A DNA stretch of 64,000 bases from Natrinema sp. CBA1119 (GTDB lineage Archaea > Halobacteriota > Halobacteria > Halobacteriales > Natrialbaceae). The first letter of the stretch is position 1, and each line of letters opens with the position of its first letter. The stretch lies in the NCBI RefSeq assembly GCF_002572525.1, contig NZ_PDBS01000001.1, positions 1,116,001 through 1,180,000 on the forward strand, written 5' to 3'. The notes under the pieces are model-generated. The model was not told the origin of the DNA. It was given only the letters and a program-made list of their open reading frames with translations, and searched no databases. Made by a program: the position numbers and the translations under genes. Below are positions 10,081 to 18,572 of the stretch, piece by piece.

Positions 10081-10231
10081 GTATGTCAGCCCGAATATAA
10101 TGTATCTATCGGTACTTCGTGGCAGTAGTGGTATTCCCTAGACTAGTCCCATTGCCGTTCACATGTGACTATCAAGGGAGGTTGACAGCTCATAATAAAG
10201 ACTTAGGTATATGTATTGAGGTGCGAACTGT

Positions 10232-12505
10232 ATGGCAAAAGCGGAACAACAGAGCCTCCAACAAATCTTCCACGAGGCTCGACTCAATGTTCCCCGATAT
10301 CAGCGGAGTTACGCTTGGACAGAGACCGAGGTTGCGGACCTGCTTGAAGATATCACCTATGTTATCCAGCGGGACGCCGCTGTCGGTGACTCTCGTGATG
10401 TCGTCCACTACTTTGGGACAATCGTTCTGGATGACGTACGTGAGATCGACAGTCCAACGCCTAACGACTGGACGCTGTACAACGTCGTTGACGGGCAGCA
10501 ACGGCTGACAACGGCAAGTTTGCTGGTGGGGTGTCTCTGTGAGGAACTACAGAACCTGAATGGCATCGTAGATGTAGATACATCTAGACGTAACTCGCCC
10601 GACGAGCTCTATCAACAGTACCGGGATCTGTACGTCAAATACCGGAACAAGCAGAACGGTCGGCGGTTCAAACCAGCCCGGTTGACCAAGCAAGCCTACA
10701 GCCAGCTCGTGGTCGCTGAGAAGCCCCCAGGGGTAATCCTCGACAAAGAGGAGGCCCTGCTGCCTGCACGCCGACTCGCGGAAGCCAAGCAAGTCATTCA
10801 AGGCTGGTTAGAAGACAAACGCGAAGCCCATCTCGAAGCATCACTTGAGGACGCAGCACAGGCGAACCTCCGTGCGTATTTTGACCATCTCTATGACGTT
10901 CTCTCGGCAATCGACAATATCTTCGAGGTGACCAAATACGAAGTTGACGACGCCGCGGAAGCAGGACGCCTCTTCGAGGTTGTCAACGATCGCGGCAAGG
11001 ATCTAACAATCGCTGAGAAAATCAAAAGCCACCTGCTGTATTGTGCCGGTGAAGTCGAACAGCTGGATTCAGAAAACGTCGCTCGGGACTTCAATGACGC
11101 TGTTGAGACGATTACGCTCGGAGGTGGTGACGAAGAGCTTGTCGACCAATTCGTCAAGCGCCACTGGGAGATGTTCACCGGCGAAACGAAGCGCCGGCGA
11201 CCACATTCGGATATCTCGGACATCCATCGCCGAATCAAACAGATCGATCGCTATGCCTCTTTAGATCGGCCGGAAGCGGATCTCGCCGACTGGATTAATA
11301 GATATGTCGAATCGCTTCGGGAGGCCGCGGAGGCGTTCAATGCGATTTACGATCCCGAACGGCTTGGCAATCAGTACGATGGCATCGATGCAGCGACGCT
11401 AAACAAGCTCACGGCCGTGGATACCTGTGGGGCGGCTTCTACGTTCCGACCTCTGCTTATGGCAGCGTATCTCAAGATGGATGTCAAGAGCGACGACTTC
11501 GCCGACCTAGTGCGGGCCTGTGAAGTGTTCGCCGTTCGAGCCTTCGAAATTATGAACCGAAGTACGATGTTACTTCGGCGACAGCTCAAACGCGAATCAC
11601 ATCGACTGTTCATTGCTGACTGGACGGAGACTGACATCAGGGACCTATTCGATGCAGTCACGATCGATGACCGTTACAGTAGTGTCGATAACGCCGTCAC
11701 CTCAATCATCGATAAAATCGATACCGAGACTGGCAACCGCGCTCCTGAATCGGATATCATTGATTGCTTAACCCGGGGAGACGTCATCAGCGGTGAGTTC
11801 AATCGGGGTTGGGGTGGCTTCGGGAATGGGAAAAACACCGTGCTGTACCTTCTATATGAGTACGAACGCTCACTGCGCAGCCAAATGGGTACGACCGGGC
11901 TGCATACCCTGGTCGGCTTCGGGACATTCGTTACCGAAGCTGAAATAGAACATATTGCGCCGCAGAATCCTGACGTCGCAGAGGCACGTCTGGAGAACCA
12001 CAACGAAAACCGTCACCGTTTGGCGAACCTCGCATTCCTCTGGCCACAAGACAACAAGACCGTCGGGAATGACACATACGAAAGAAAATACAACAAGATC
12101 TACAAGGACTCAAAGATCGCGATTCTGGAGCACCTCTCTGATCCCGCCGATGGATGGGACCTAGGTGCCCTGAATCAGCGGGAAGACGAGCTGGTAAAGT
12201 TCGTGCTTGAACGCTGGGCGGGACACAAGCGTGCACGTGTACTGCTTACAAAGGAACCAACCACTGACCAGAAGGCCTGGCTGCGAGAGGAGGTCCAGGC
12301 ACACTACAGCGGTATGGAAAACGGAAACACTCTTCCGACGATCGTCTTCGAGACAAGTGCGGACGGCTCCGTTCAGGACAAGTCCTACAAGCGCTACAAG
12401 CCCTGCAGTAGCTGTGGCGGGCTGAAAATGGAACTCGACGGGGATGACTTTCATTGTGCCTGCGGCACGAACATTCGGGTACCGAACTACCAAGTATCGA
12501 AATAA
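10232..12505 (+). CDS. GmrSD/BrxU-like type IV restriction endonuclease (DUF262-DUF1524) with zinc ribbon
   Basis: Nucleotide-dependent enzyme of the family that cuts modified phage DNA. The N-terminal DUF262 half shows VPRYQRSYAWTETEV (residue 20), YNVVDGQQRLTTASLL (85; the DGQQR motif is the NTP site) and FEVVNDRGKDLTIAEKIK (250). The C-terminal DUF1524 His-Me nuclease part shows EIEHIAPQNPDV (575) and a NRHRLANLAFL stretch. The last 40 residues add a zinc ribbon (CSSCGGLKM...CACG). DUF262 and DUF1524 in one chain is the fused GmrSD form. A likely TATA box (TAGGTATATG, 10204-10213) lies 23 nt before the ATG. Next to a DISARM-like system it would cover phages whose modified DNA escapes methylation-based discrimination, as BrxU does beside BREX. 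The domain call is firm; the substrate is inferred. Confidence 0.85.
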   Translation: MAKAEQQSLQQIFHEARLNVPRYQRSYAWTETEVADLLEDITYVIQRDAAVGDSRDVVHYFGTIVLDDVREIDSPTPNDWTLYNVVDGQQRLTTASLLVGCLCEELQNLNGIVDVDTSRRNSPDELYQQYRDLYVKYRNKQNGRRFKPARLTKQAYSQLVVAEKPPGVILDKEEALLPARRLAEAKQVIQGWLEDKREAHLEASLEDAAQANLRAYFDHLYDVLSAIDNIFEVTKYEVDDAAEAGRLFEVVNDRGKDLTIAEKIKSHLLYCAGEVEQLDSENVARDFNDAVETITLGGGDEELVDQFVKRHWEMFTGETKRRRPHSDISDIHRRIKQIDRYASLDRPEADLADWINRYVESLREAAEAFNAIYDPERLGNQYDGIDAATLNKLTAVDTCGAASTFRPLLMAAYLKMDVKSDDFADLVRACEVFAVRAFEIMNRSTMLLRRQLKRESHRLFIADWTETDIRDLFDAVTIDDRYSSVDNAVTSIIDKIDTETGNRAPESDIIDCLTRGDVISGEFNRGWGGFGNGKNTVLYLLYEYERSLRSQMGTTGLHTLVGFGTFVTEAEIEHIAPQNPDVAEARLENHNENRHRLANLAFLWPQDNKTVGNDTYERKYNKIYKDSKIAILEHLSDPADGWDLGALNQREDELVKFVLERWAGHKRARVLLTKEPTTDQKAWLREEVQAHYSGMENGNTLPTIVFETSADGSVQDKSYKRYKPCSSCGGLKMELDGDDFHCACGTNIRVPNYQVSK

Positions 12506-13172
12506 TCTGGGCGACCGTCGCCTAACAATCGATTAGGCTAGCCCGCCGGACAGCATTTATCAAGCGATTAGGGATTCTCATTTGCCTCGGCAAATTCACG
12601 AAGATAATCATCGTATTGGGAGTCTCCAAACGATTCCGTGTCGAATCCGTCTTGCCAGGCCCCTCTAAGAGCAATTTTCTGATATTATTTCCAAGCGAAT
12701 CGTCTGTTCAGAATCTGAACGAACTCTAAACGGCGAACGACGCGTTTCTTAAAACGACCCAACGTTGTCCCTTGGATTTCAACCGTCCACAAATCAGAGG
12801 GGCCCTGACAGATATGATATAGAGGGTCTCGCCGACCGATATACCGAAAACCGGAGGACAATAGAAGCCGCGAACAAAGCATCCAACTAGCATAACATAC
12901 TGAAAACAAGACCTGGTTTAAAACCCATACCCCAGTTTCCAGTGGATCAGCTGGAACTCGCGGAGGCGTCAGTAATTTTTTGAGCAAGTGCCCTTAGGCA
13001 CACTCGCTAAGGGGGTTGTCCCAGCGGTCGGGAACGGATAACCTGCTCGAGTCACATTCTCGCTCTATCGTGCCGACCGACTCTCCAGTCGAAACACACG
13101 TTCGACGATATTCCGGTAAAACAGACCGCTAATTAGTCCCTTACGACAGTGTTGCCACTCACTGGGACGGCG
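12506..13172 (+). other. Degenerate gap inside the island, with a possible broken minus-strand frame
   Basis: No convincing gene. On the minus strand a 100-codon frame (12987 down to 12685) ends at a TAA. The same frame then runs on for 39 more codons to 12568 with an acidic, haloarchaea-like tail (GFDTESFGDSQYDDYLREF). This looks like a decayed gene with an in-frame stop, but the upstream 100 codons are not typical haloarchaeal protein. The remainder (12,990-13,170) holds nothing I recognise. Confidence 0.3.
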
Positions 13173-14798
13173 CTATCTGAGGGTCGGATTCACTTTTCCG
13201 TACTCCCATGAATCGGGATCCGATCGCCACTGAACATTGGCCGCTCGAAGTTCGAGCGGGTCACGACCGATCGAGGACCACGCGTCGACGGCCTCGGCGA
13301 GTATGTCCTGGACACGCGGGTTAGACGAACTCTTCAGCTTCGAGAGAATCGTATCGATCCGTAGCGTCGTATCCTCCTCATCGGCAACGCCGACGAGACT
13401 CGCACTGTACTTCGTACAGAACTGTTGCCAGGCGTTCGATGACGCGCTCTTCGTCTCGAGGTTGTAGAGCTTCGAGACACGATCGGCAGCGTTCTCGATA
13501 CCGAACTCGACCTGCTCGACGATCGCAGTGATGTCCTGCTCGAACTTCTTGCTCGCGAAGGAGACGCAGGCGTTGTCGTTTCGCAGTACACCCCGGAGTC
13601 GGTCGAGCGTCCGATACACCGTACTGATACTCCGCCCAGTGTTATCCGCCAGCTCGTTCGGGTGTTGCTCTCCGCCATCAGTGACGAGCGTCTTGAGGAC
13701 CTTCTCGTCGCTCTCACGGAGTCCGACGAACGTCTGGAGGATCATCGCGTTCTGCTCGGTCTCGAGTTCCGGCGTCGGATCAGCGAACAGCTCGACGGGC
13801 TTCTCCGAAGCGACTGCGTCGAAGTGATCGTCGGGGACGTACGTCGTCTGATCGACCTGGACCGGAACTCCGCTCCAGGAAAGAACGTTGATGAGCGTCT
13901 CGTCGATCTCCCGACGTAGCTTACGATGATCTTCCCATCGGAACGAGCGATTGCTGTTCAGCTTCTTTTTCAGCAGCACGCCCACCTTCGGATGGTAGAG
14001 CGGATCCGTCTCATCGTCTTCGCGGACGTACTTCGGGTGGTAGTGCTTGATCTGTTTCCCGAATCGGTGGCCCGAGATCAGTCGCTTCGCGTCCGGCGTC
14101 GGCAGCCGGACTCGGTGATTATATCCGACGATGTCCTCGTTGTCGACGCGGTACTCGAACTTACTGCCTTTCTCGGTCGCACAGAGGTGCATCAATCGCT
14201 GCATGATTCCGGCTCGACCGACGACCTTGGGACTCCAGGATCGATTTAGCCGGACGTATCGTTCGTACGTCGTGATATTACTCATCCCGTGGACCTCTCC
14301 CGCGAAATAGTCCGTGTTGATCGGGAGACTGCCTTCTCGAGCCAGCACCTGGACGAACGTCGGCAGCAGACGACGGAACTCGAGCGGTTCGAGATTCGAG
14401 CCGGCGAAGCGAACGTTGACGCCTTCGTCTTCGGGAAGGTTGTCGAACGGCGTCGAGACCTGGTCGCCAGTCTCGTAATGACGCATGTTCGCGAACCGGG
14501 ACTGAATCAAGAAGTTCGCCTTCCGTTCTCCTTGTCCGTACCCGCTGATCCGGTATTCGTAGAGCCGCTCACTCGCAACGTCGTCCTCGAGGCGCGGTGC
14601 GATTCCGCTCTTCTGGTACTTGAGGTTGATCGTCCACTCTTCGCCGTCGACTTCCGTGTCGATCTCACCGGAGTATCCGTCGAACCGTTGGATGAGGAGT
14701 CGACCGAGAATCCAGTATGGACTCAGCCCGTGCTCGGTGAAGATGAGGTTCCCTTCGCACTCGTGAGGTGCAGTCGCGATCTGCCTCACGCGCGACAC
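13173..14798 (-). CDS. Large haloarchaeal protein with C-terminal winged helix (DUF7845-like)
   Basis: 541 aa. Function unknown. The N-terminal 300 residues are a mixed alpha/beta region with no catalytic motif I can name. Residues around 370-420 form a MarR/ArsR-like winged helix (HPNELADNTGRSISTVYRTL), so DNA binding is likely. The rest is helical. I associate this architecture with haloarchaeal proteins on plasmids and integrated elements; that is recollection, not a search. It is the island gene nearest the tRNA-Thr and its start lies only 79 bp from the tRNA 3' end. It may control or maintain the element. It is not a tyrosine integrase: no R...HxxR...Y set is visible. Confidence 0.6.
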   Translation of the reverse strand: MSRVRQIATAPHECEGNLIFTEHGLSPYWILGRLLIQRFDGYSGEIDTEVDGEEWTINLKYQKSGIAPRLEDDVASERLYEYRISGYGQGERKANFLIQSRFANMRHYETGDQVSTPFDNLPEDEGVNVRFAGSNLEPLEFRRLLPTFVQVLAREGSLPINTDYFAGEVHGMSNITTYERYVRLNRSWSPKVVGRAGIMQRLMHLCATEKGSKFEYRVDNEDIVGYNHRVRLPTPDAKRLISGHRFGKQIKHYHPKYVREDDETDPLYHPKVGVLLKKKLNSNRSFRWEDHRKLRREIDETLINVLSWSGVPVQVDQTTYVPDDHFDAVASEKPVELFADPTPELETEQNAMILQTFVGLRESDEKVLKTLVTDGGEQHPNELADNTGRSISTVYRTLDRLRGVLRNDNACVSFASKKFEQDITAIVEQVEFGIENAADRVSKLYNLETKSASSNAWQQFCTKYSASLVGVADEEDTTLRIDTILSKLKSSSNPRVQDILAEAVDAWSSIGRDPLELRAANVQWRSDPDSWEYGKVNPTLR

Positions 14799-14837
14799 CC
14801 CAATTTATGAGAGTTGAGACTGTAGTGTGCAGGTAGC

Positions 14838-14859
14838 TTTCCCCCTCTTCCGGGGGAAA
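14838..14859 (-). terminator. Hairpin 18 bp past the tRNA-Thr 3' end
   Basis: A perfect 8-bp stem (TTTCCCCC / GGGGGAAA) with a 6-nt loop lies between the tRNA 3' end and the start of the next minus-strand gene. It could end tRNA transcription or mark the element junction. There is no strong U tract. Confidence 0.35.
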
Positions 14860-14876
14860 TTGAAGGAATCGTATTA

Positions 14877-14948
14877 AGCCTAGGCCGGGATTTGAACCCG
14901 GGCTCTCGTCCTTACCAAGGACGCGCTTTACCGCTAAGCTACCCAGGC
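14877..14948 (-). tRNA. tRNA-Thr(GGT)
   Basis: A full cloverleaf can be drawn: 7-bp acceptor (GCCTGGG/CCTAGGC with one G-U), 4-bp D stem, anticodon stem CGTCC/GGACG with loop TTGGTAA (anticodon GGT), 5-nt variable loop, and T stem CCGGG/CCCGG with loop TTCAAAT. Total 72 nt, no intron, CCA not encoded. Base composition changes here: the lower-GC defence island lies on its 3' side and core genes on its 5' side, as expected of a tRNA used as an integration site. No second copy of the tRNA 3' end is in the window, so the other border lies upstream. Confidence 0.95.
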
Positions 14949-15047
14949 ACGCATCTGTTCGTTGACCGGAGTCGTCTTTATGGGTTTCGATTCGAGCGGG
15001 CCGTGCGCCGGGTTGTCGCAGCCCCATCCCGCGATTGCGTTCGTCTC

Positions 15048-15845
15048 TCAGGGATCCGTCGCGGACGTCGCTCGATCGGTCGTGGAATCCTCGAGCGACA
15101 GCTCTCGAGCCCGCGCGTGGAGGTCGGTGAGACAGTCCGCGACTGGGGGAAACGAGGTGCCGACATCGGCGGCGAACTCCGCGACGACGGCGTGCAGTCG
15201 GGGTGAGGGGGTTTCGCCGACGGCGACGGCGCCGGTACGGACGGCCAGTTCGAGCACGTCTCGCTCGAGGTTCGCATCGGTCGATGCGGGATCGCCGCCG
15301 TCGATGCCAACGGCGGTGCCGGCGCTGGTTTCGGCTCCGGACTCGAGATCTTCGCGGCGGGTCTGGTCGCGACCGAACGACTGCACCGTTCGGACGGCTT
15401 TGTCGGCGGCGTCGGTGCGCGCCAGCAGGTAGAAGCCGCGGGCGACGAGGATATCGGCGGCGAGGATCCCGAGGTCGGCGTCGCTGGCTTCGGCGTCGGT
15501 CGCCGTCCAGGGTTCGTCGTGAGCGAGCGACCGCGTCAGTCGCAGCCCCTCGTAGATGAGTTGGACGCCGGCCGCGTGGGTCGTAATGCGAGCGGGGTCG
15601 CGATCGGAGCTGACGGCTTGCGTTCGGTTCCGGTCGGGTTCGGACTCGCCGTCGCGGTGCGGCTCGTCCGCGTCCTCGAGGACGCGACCCTCAGTGCGCA
15701 TCGCCGCGGCGCTCTCGAGGGTGAGGACCGCGGGGACCATCGACGCTCGATCGAGGATAGAGTCGAGATATTCGTGCAGCCGTGGTGGTTCGACGTCCGC
15801 GACGGCCTCGAGGGCGGCACGCCGACAGCTGTCGGCCTCTTCCAT
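15048..15845 (-). CDS. Conserved haloarchaeal helical protein, remote polyprenyl-synthetase resemblance
   Basis: 265 aa, almost entirely helical and acidic. Function not established. The stretch DLGILAADILVARGFYLLAR (near 145) resembles the helix that follows the first aspartate-rich motif in polyprenyl synthetases, but no DDxxD motif is present, so catalysis by that route is unlikely. It sits between tRNA-Thr and a divergent enoyl-CoA hydratase-like gene with about 60 bp between starts, so the two may share a control region. The ATG at 15845 is the first good start. Confidence 0.6.
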   Translation of the reverse strand: MEEADSCRRAALEAVADVEPPRLHEYLDSILDRASMVPAVLTLESAAAMRTEGRVLEDADEPHRDGESEPDRNRTQAVSSDRDPARITTHAAGVQLIYEGLRLTRSLAHDEPWTATDAEASDADLGILAADILVARGFYLLARTDAADKAVRTVQSFGRDQTRREDLESGAETSAGTAVGIDGGDPASTDANLERDVLELAVRTGAVAVGETPSPRLHAVVAEFAADVGTSFPPVADCLTDLHARARELSLEDSTTDRATSATDP

Positions 15846-15905
15846 TAGCGAGGGGTTACGAGGGCGGAGCCAAAGACCTTTGGAAACGCCCGGTCGACTG
15901 CTGCC

Positions 15906-16610
15906 ATGCTCGACGTTGACACGAACGGATCGGTTCGCACCGTCACGATCGACCGCCCCGAGGCGCGCAACGCCCTCACCGTGGATGGCCTCGAGGCCCT
16001 CGAGACGGCGATCGACGACGCCGACGAACCGGTGATCTCCCTCCGCGGTCGCGGTCCGGCCTTCTCCGCGGGAGCCGATCTGAACGAGGTCGCGGCGCTC
16101 GAGGGAGATCGCGACCGCGCGGCCGATTTCGCGCGCCTGGGCCAGCGCGTCGCGCGGACGATCGAGGACGCTCCCGCAGTCGTCGTCGCCGGGATCGACG
16201 GGCCCGCACGCGGCGGCGGCCTCGAACTCGCGCTGGCCTGTGACGTTCGTGTGGGCACGCCCGAGTCGACCTACGGCGAACCGGGGGTCAGCTTCGGGCT
16301 GTTCGGCGCCTGGGGCGGGACCGTCCGGTTGCCCCGGGTGCTCGGCGAGGGCGACGCGCTCGAGTTCGCGCTCTCGGGACGGTCGATCGACGCCGAGGAA
16401 GCGCTACGGATCGGACTCATTTCGCGCATCGATGACGATCCTCGATCGGTCGCCGAAGAGATCGCGACAAACGAGACCGATGCGCTGGTCGCCCTGAAAC
16501 GCCGGATCCGAGACGACAGCGAGCGTGCGACACAAGAGCGACGCGAGGCCGCCGCCTTCGCCGACCTCGTCGCCGCTCACGCCGACGATATCGACGCGTT
16601 GCTCGAGTAG
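15906..16610 (+). CDS. Enoyl-CoA hydratase/isomerase family protein
   Basis: Crotonase-fold enzyme acting on an acyl-CoA thioester. Oxyanion-hole elements are visible: SAGADLNEVAAL (near 58) and GPARGGGLELALACDVRV (near 100). Both glutamates used by hydratases can be placed, in YGEPGVSFGLFGAWGG and in GEGDALEFALSG. At 234 aa it is about 20 residues shorter than typical hydratases, mostly at the C terminus. The substrate is not predictable; it could be a hydratase, isomerase or another crotonase. The stop is followed by a GNAT gene on the same strand. Confidence 0.85.
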   Translation: MLDVDTNGSVRTVTIDRPEARNALTVDGLEALETAIDDADEPVISLRGRGPAFSAGADLNEVAALEGDRDRAADFARLGQRVARTIEDAPAVVVAGIDGPARGGGLELALACDVRVGTPESTYGEPGVSFGLFGAWGGTVRLPRVLGEGDALEFALSGRSIDAEEALRIGLISRIDDDPRSVAEEIATNETDALVALKRRIRDDSERATQERREAAAFADLVAAHADDIDALLE

Positions 16611-16679
16611 GTGACGTGGATCGAGCAGCGGACGACGGTTGGGGAAAGTAATTTGTTCGCTTACATGAATTGGGGTGGT

Positions 16680-17213
16680 ATGCCCGGACCGGTGTTTCTG
16701 GAGGGCGACCGCGTCACGCTGCGCCCGATCGAGGAAGAGGATCTCGAGTTTCTACAAGCGCAGGTCAACGACTCGCAAATCTGGCGGCCGATCGGTCGCT
16801 CGAGGCCCGTGAACCGCGAGCAGGAACGCGAGTTCTTCGAGAACGATGTCTGTGGTGACGACACCGTCGTGCTCCTGATCGTCGCCGATTCGACGCCGGT
16901 CGGGACGGTCGGGCTCCACTCCTTCGACCGGGAGGCCCGGAACGCCGAACTCGGCTACTGGGTCGCACCGGAGCACCACGAGCGGGGCTACGGAACCGAC
17001 GCAGTCGAGCGCGTCGTCCGGTACGCGTTCGATCAGCTCGGCCTCCACCGGATCTCGGCCCGCGTGTTCGCGTTCAACGAACCGTCGCGACGACTGCTCG
17101 AGTCCGTCGACTTCACGCGGGAGGGCGTCCACCGCGACGTCGAATTCGTCGACGGTGAGTATCACGACGCGTACTGGTACGGGTTGCTGGAGGATGAGTG
17201 GCGCCAGAAGTGA
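16680..17213 (+). CDS. GNAT-family N-acetyltransferase (RimJ/RimL type)
   Basis: Acetyl-CoA-dependent acetyltransferase, probably of a protein N terminus or small amine. Starts VFLEGDRVTLRPIEEEDLEF, the typical RimJ/RimL opening. The acetyl-CoA loop appears as GYWVAPEHHERGYGTDAVER (near 95) and the C-terminal signature as HRISARVFAFNEPSRRLLE. The frame extends upstream to 16611, but the ATG at 16680 gives the usual family start and 177 aa. It lies 70 bp downstream of the hydratase-like gene and converges on nadE. Confidence 0.85.
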   Translation: MPGPVFLEGDRVTLRPIEEEDLEFLQAQVNDSQIWRPIGRSRPVNREQEREFFENDVCGDDTVVLLIVADSTPVGTVGLHSFDREARNAELGYWVAPEHHERGYGTDAVERVVRYAFDQLGLHRISARVFAFNEPSRRLLESVDFTREGVHRDVEFVDGEYHDAYWYGLLEDEWRQK

Positions 17214-17231
17214 GAGATCGGAAGTGAAAAC

Positions 17232-18026
17232 TTACTCGAGGGGCTCCGGGGCGGGCGGCGCGTTGCGCTTGTGTTCGCTGCGTTCGTACATCCCGCGGAC
17301 TCGTTCGACCGTTTCTTCGTCAACCTCGAGCAGCCGGCAGGTTGCGGCGACGGAGAGCGGGCCGTCGATGTGGGTCGCGAGGATGTCGTCGAGTGTCTCG
17401 TAGCTGATCCCCAGCTCGCCCTCGTCGGTCTGGTCGGCCCACAGCTCTGCGGTGGCGGTCTTCGCGGCCAGTTCCTCGGAAACGCCGACGTGCCGGGCGA
17501 GCTGGCGGACCTGTCCCTTGTAGAGGTTCCCGATCGGGTGGCAGTCGACCGCGCCGTCGCCGTACTTGGTGAAGTAGCCCACCGCGGCCTCGCTGCGGTT
17601 TCCGGTCCCCAGGACCAGCCGGCTTTCGTGGTTGGCCACGAGATAGTTCAGGACCGCCCGGACGCGGGCGCGAGCGTTGCCCACGGCTTCGCGGTCGCCT
17701 TCGGCTTCGGGATAGGTCGACAGGATGGTATCGATGATTGGTTCGATCTCGAGTACGTCGTAGCTGATCTCGAGGTCCTGTGCGACCAGCTCGGCGTCGC
17801 TCATGTTCCCCTCGCTGCTGACGGTCGCCGGCAGGACGAGTCCGTGAACGTTCTCGGCTCCGAGCGCCTCGACGGCCAGATAGCCAGTCAGCGTGCTGTC
17901 GATCCCTCCCGAGAGGCCGAGGACGACACCGTCGGCTCCCGCTGCGTCGACCCGGTCGCGAATGAACGCCGTGATGTGGTCGCGCTGCCGTTCCAGCTCC
18001 CCGTCCGAAAAGCGAAGGTCGATCAT
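17232..18026 (-). CDS. nadE: NAD+ synthase (ammonia-dependent)
   Basis: Last step of NAD biosynthesis: nicotinate adenine dinucleotide + ammonia + ATP to NAD+. The PP-loop LGLSGGIDSTLTGYLA (near residue 37) binds ATP pyrophosphate. LVLGTGNRSEAAVGYFTKYG and GDGAVDCHPIGNLYKGQVR are NadE signatures. At 264 aa it has only the synthetase domain, with no N-terminal glutaminase, so it uses free ammonia. The ATG at 18026 is well placed. A tRNA-like sequence follows upstream on the same strand. Confidence 0.95.
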   Translation of the reverse strand: MIDLRFSDGELERQRDHITAFIRDRVDAAGADGVVLGLSGGIDSTLTGYLAVEALGAENVHGLVLPATVSSEGNMSDAELVAQDLEISYDVLEIEPIIDTILSTYPEAEGDREAVGNARARVRAVLNYLVANHESRLVLGTGNRSEAAVGYFTKYGDGAVDCHPIGNLYKGQVRQLARHVGVSEELAAKTATAELWADQTDEGELGISYETLDDILATHIDGPLSVAATCRLLEVDEETVERVRGMYERSEHKRNAPPAPEPLE

Positions 18027-18147
18027 ACGGGGTGCTATGCCGGCCGCAGCCTAATAGGCTGTCCTCTCCGGAAAAAAGTGCCCGAACGGTCGATTTTGGC
18101 GGAGCGCTACGGCTCGAGGCGAAGTCCAGAAGGCGGCCGAATGGAAG

Positions 18148-18219
18148 GTCCGGGTGCGAGAATCGAACTGCGCGTCTCAGCCGGACGGGCTGAAGGATAA
18201 CCACTACCCCAACCCGGAC
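18148..18219 (-). tRNA. tRNA-like sequence, Asp(GTC)-like anticodon, probably degenerate
   Basis: A 7-bp acceptor (GTCCGGG/CCCGGAC), a D arm and a T loop TTCGATT are present. The anticodon arm is abnormal: stem TCAGC/GCTGA leaves loop CCGTCCG with C instead of U at position 33, or a 6-bp stem leaves only 5 nt. The T stem pairs fully only if one extra C is bulged out. Either a tRNA pseudogene or a gene with sequence errors. If read literally the anticodon is GTC (Asp), but the body is unlike the haloarchaeal tRNA-Asp I know and closer to an Arg-type body. Confidence 0.5.
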
Positions 18220-18443
18220 ACGTCGCGTCTTTCGACACGACCCGCTACCACGGTGGACACGTAATACGTACTGATAGTCTGCATCGATTGCGACTCGAGG
18301 ACGGATTTTTGTCGCCGCGGGCACGTGGGCCGGTCCGAGAGCGCTACGTTCAAGTGCGACCGGAAGATAGCCTTGGATGACGCAGCGCGTCGGTAGTGAG
18401 ACGCAAGAAGTCCGTCGAATTACGGCGCGCAAGCGGATGACGT

Positions 18444-18509
18444 GCGCCGGTGGTGAGCAGTTCCTCCGGAACTGCGAGCCTCGGCGCGCGAGGAGTGTAG
18501 TGGCACAGT
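18444..18509 (+). repeat. tRNA-Gly 5'-end hairpin unit A
   Basis: Begins with a copy of the first 11 nt of the downstream tRNA-Gly (GCGCCGGTGGT), then GAGCA. An inner perfect stem GCAGTTCC/GGAACTGC with 3-nt loop TCC is enclosed by an outer stem GCGCCG/CGGCGC. A more decayed relative (GCGTCGGTAGTGAGA) lies just upstream near 18,387. Confidence 0.7.
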
Positions 18510-18572
18510 GCGCCGGTGGTGAGCAAATCCGCAGGATTTGCGATCCTCGGCGCGAGCGAACGAAGTGAGCGA
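18510..18572 (+). repeat. tRNA-Gly 5'-end hairpin unit B
   Basis: Same plan as unit A: tRNA-Gly 5' end copy, then inner stem GCAAATCC/GGATTTGC with loop GCA, then CCTCGGCGC closing the outer stem. The inner stem differs from unit A at two positions on each side, and both changes keep base pairing. Ends with GCGAACGAAGTGAGC immediately before the tRNA. Confidence 0.7.

Noticed and set aside
1-14876. A second copy of the tRNA-Thr 3' end as attL
   Set aside because: Not found in the window; the border must be upstream.
1-14876. drmC or another phospholipase-D nuclease, and an integrase
   Set aside because: No HxK(x4)D pair and no tyrosine-recombinase residues in any island frame.
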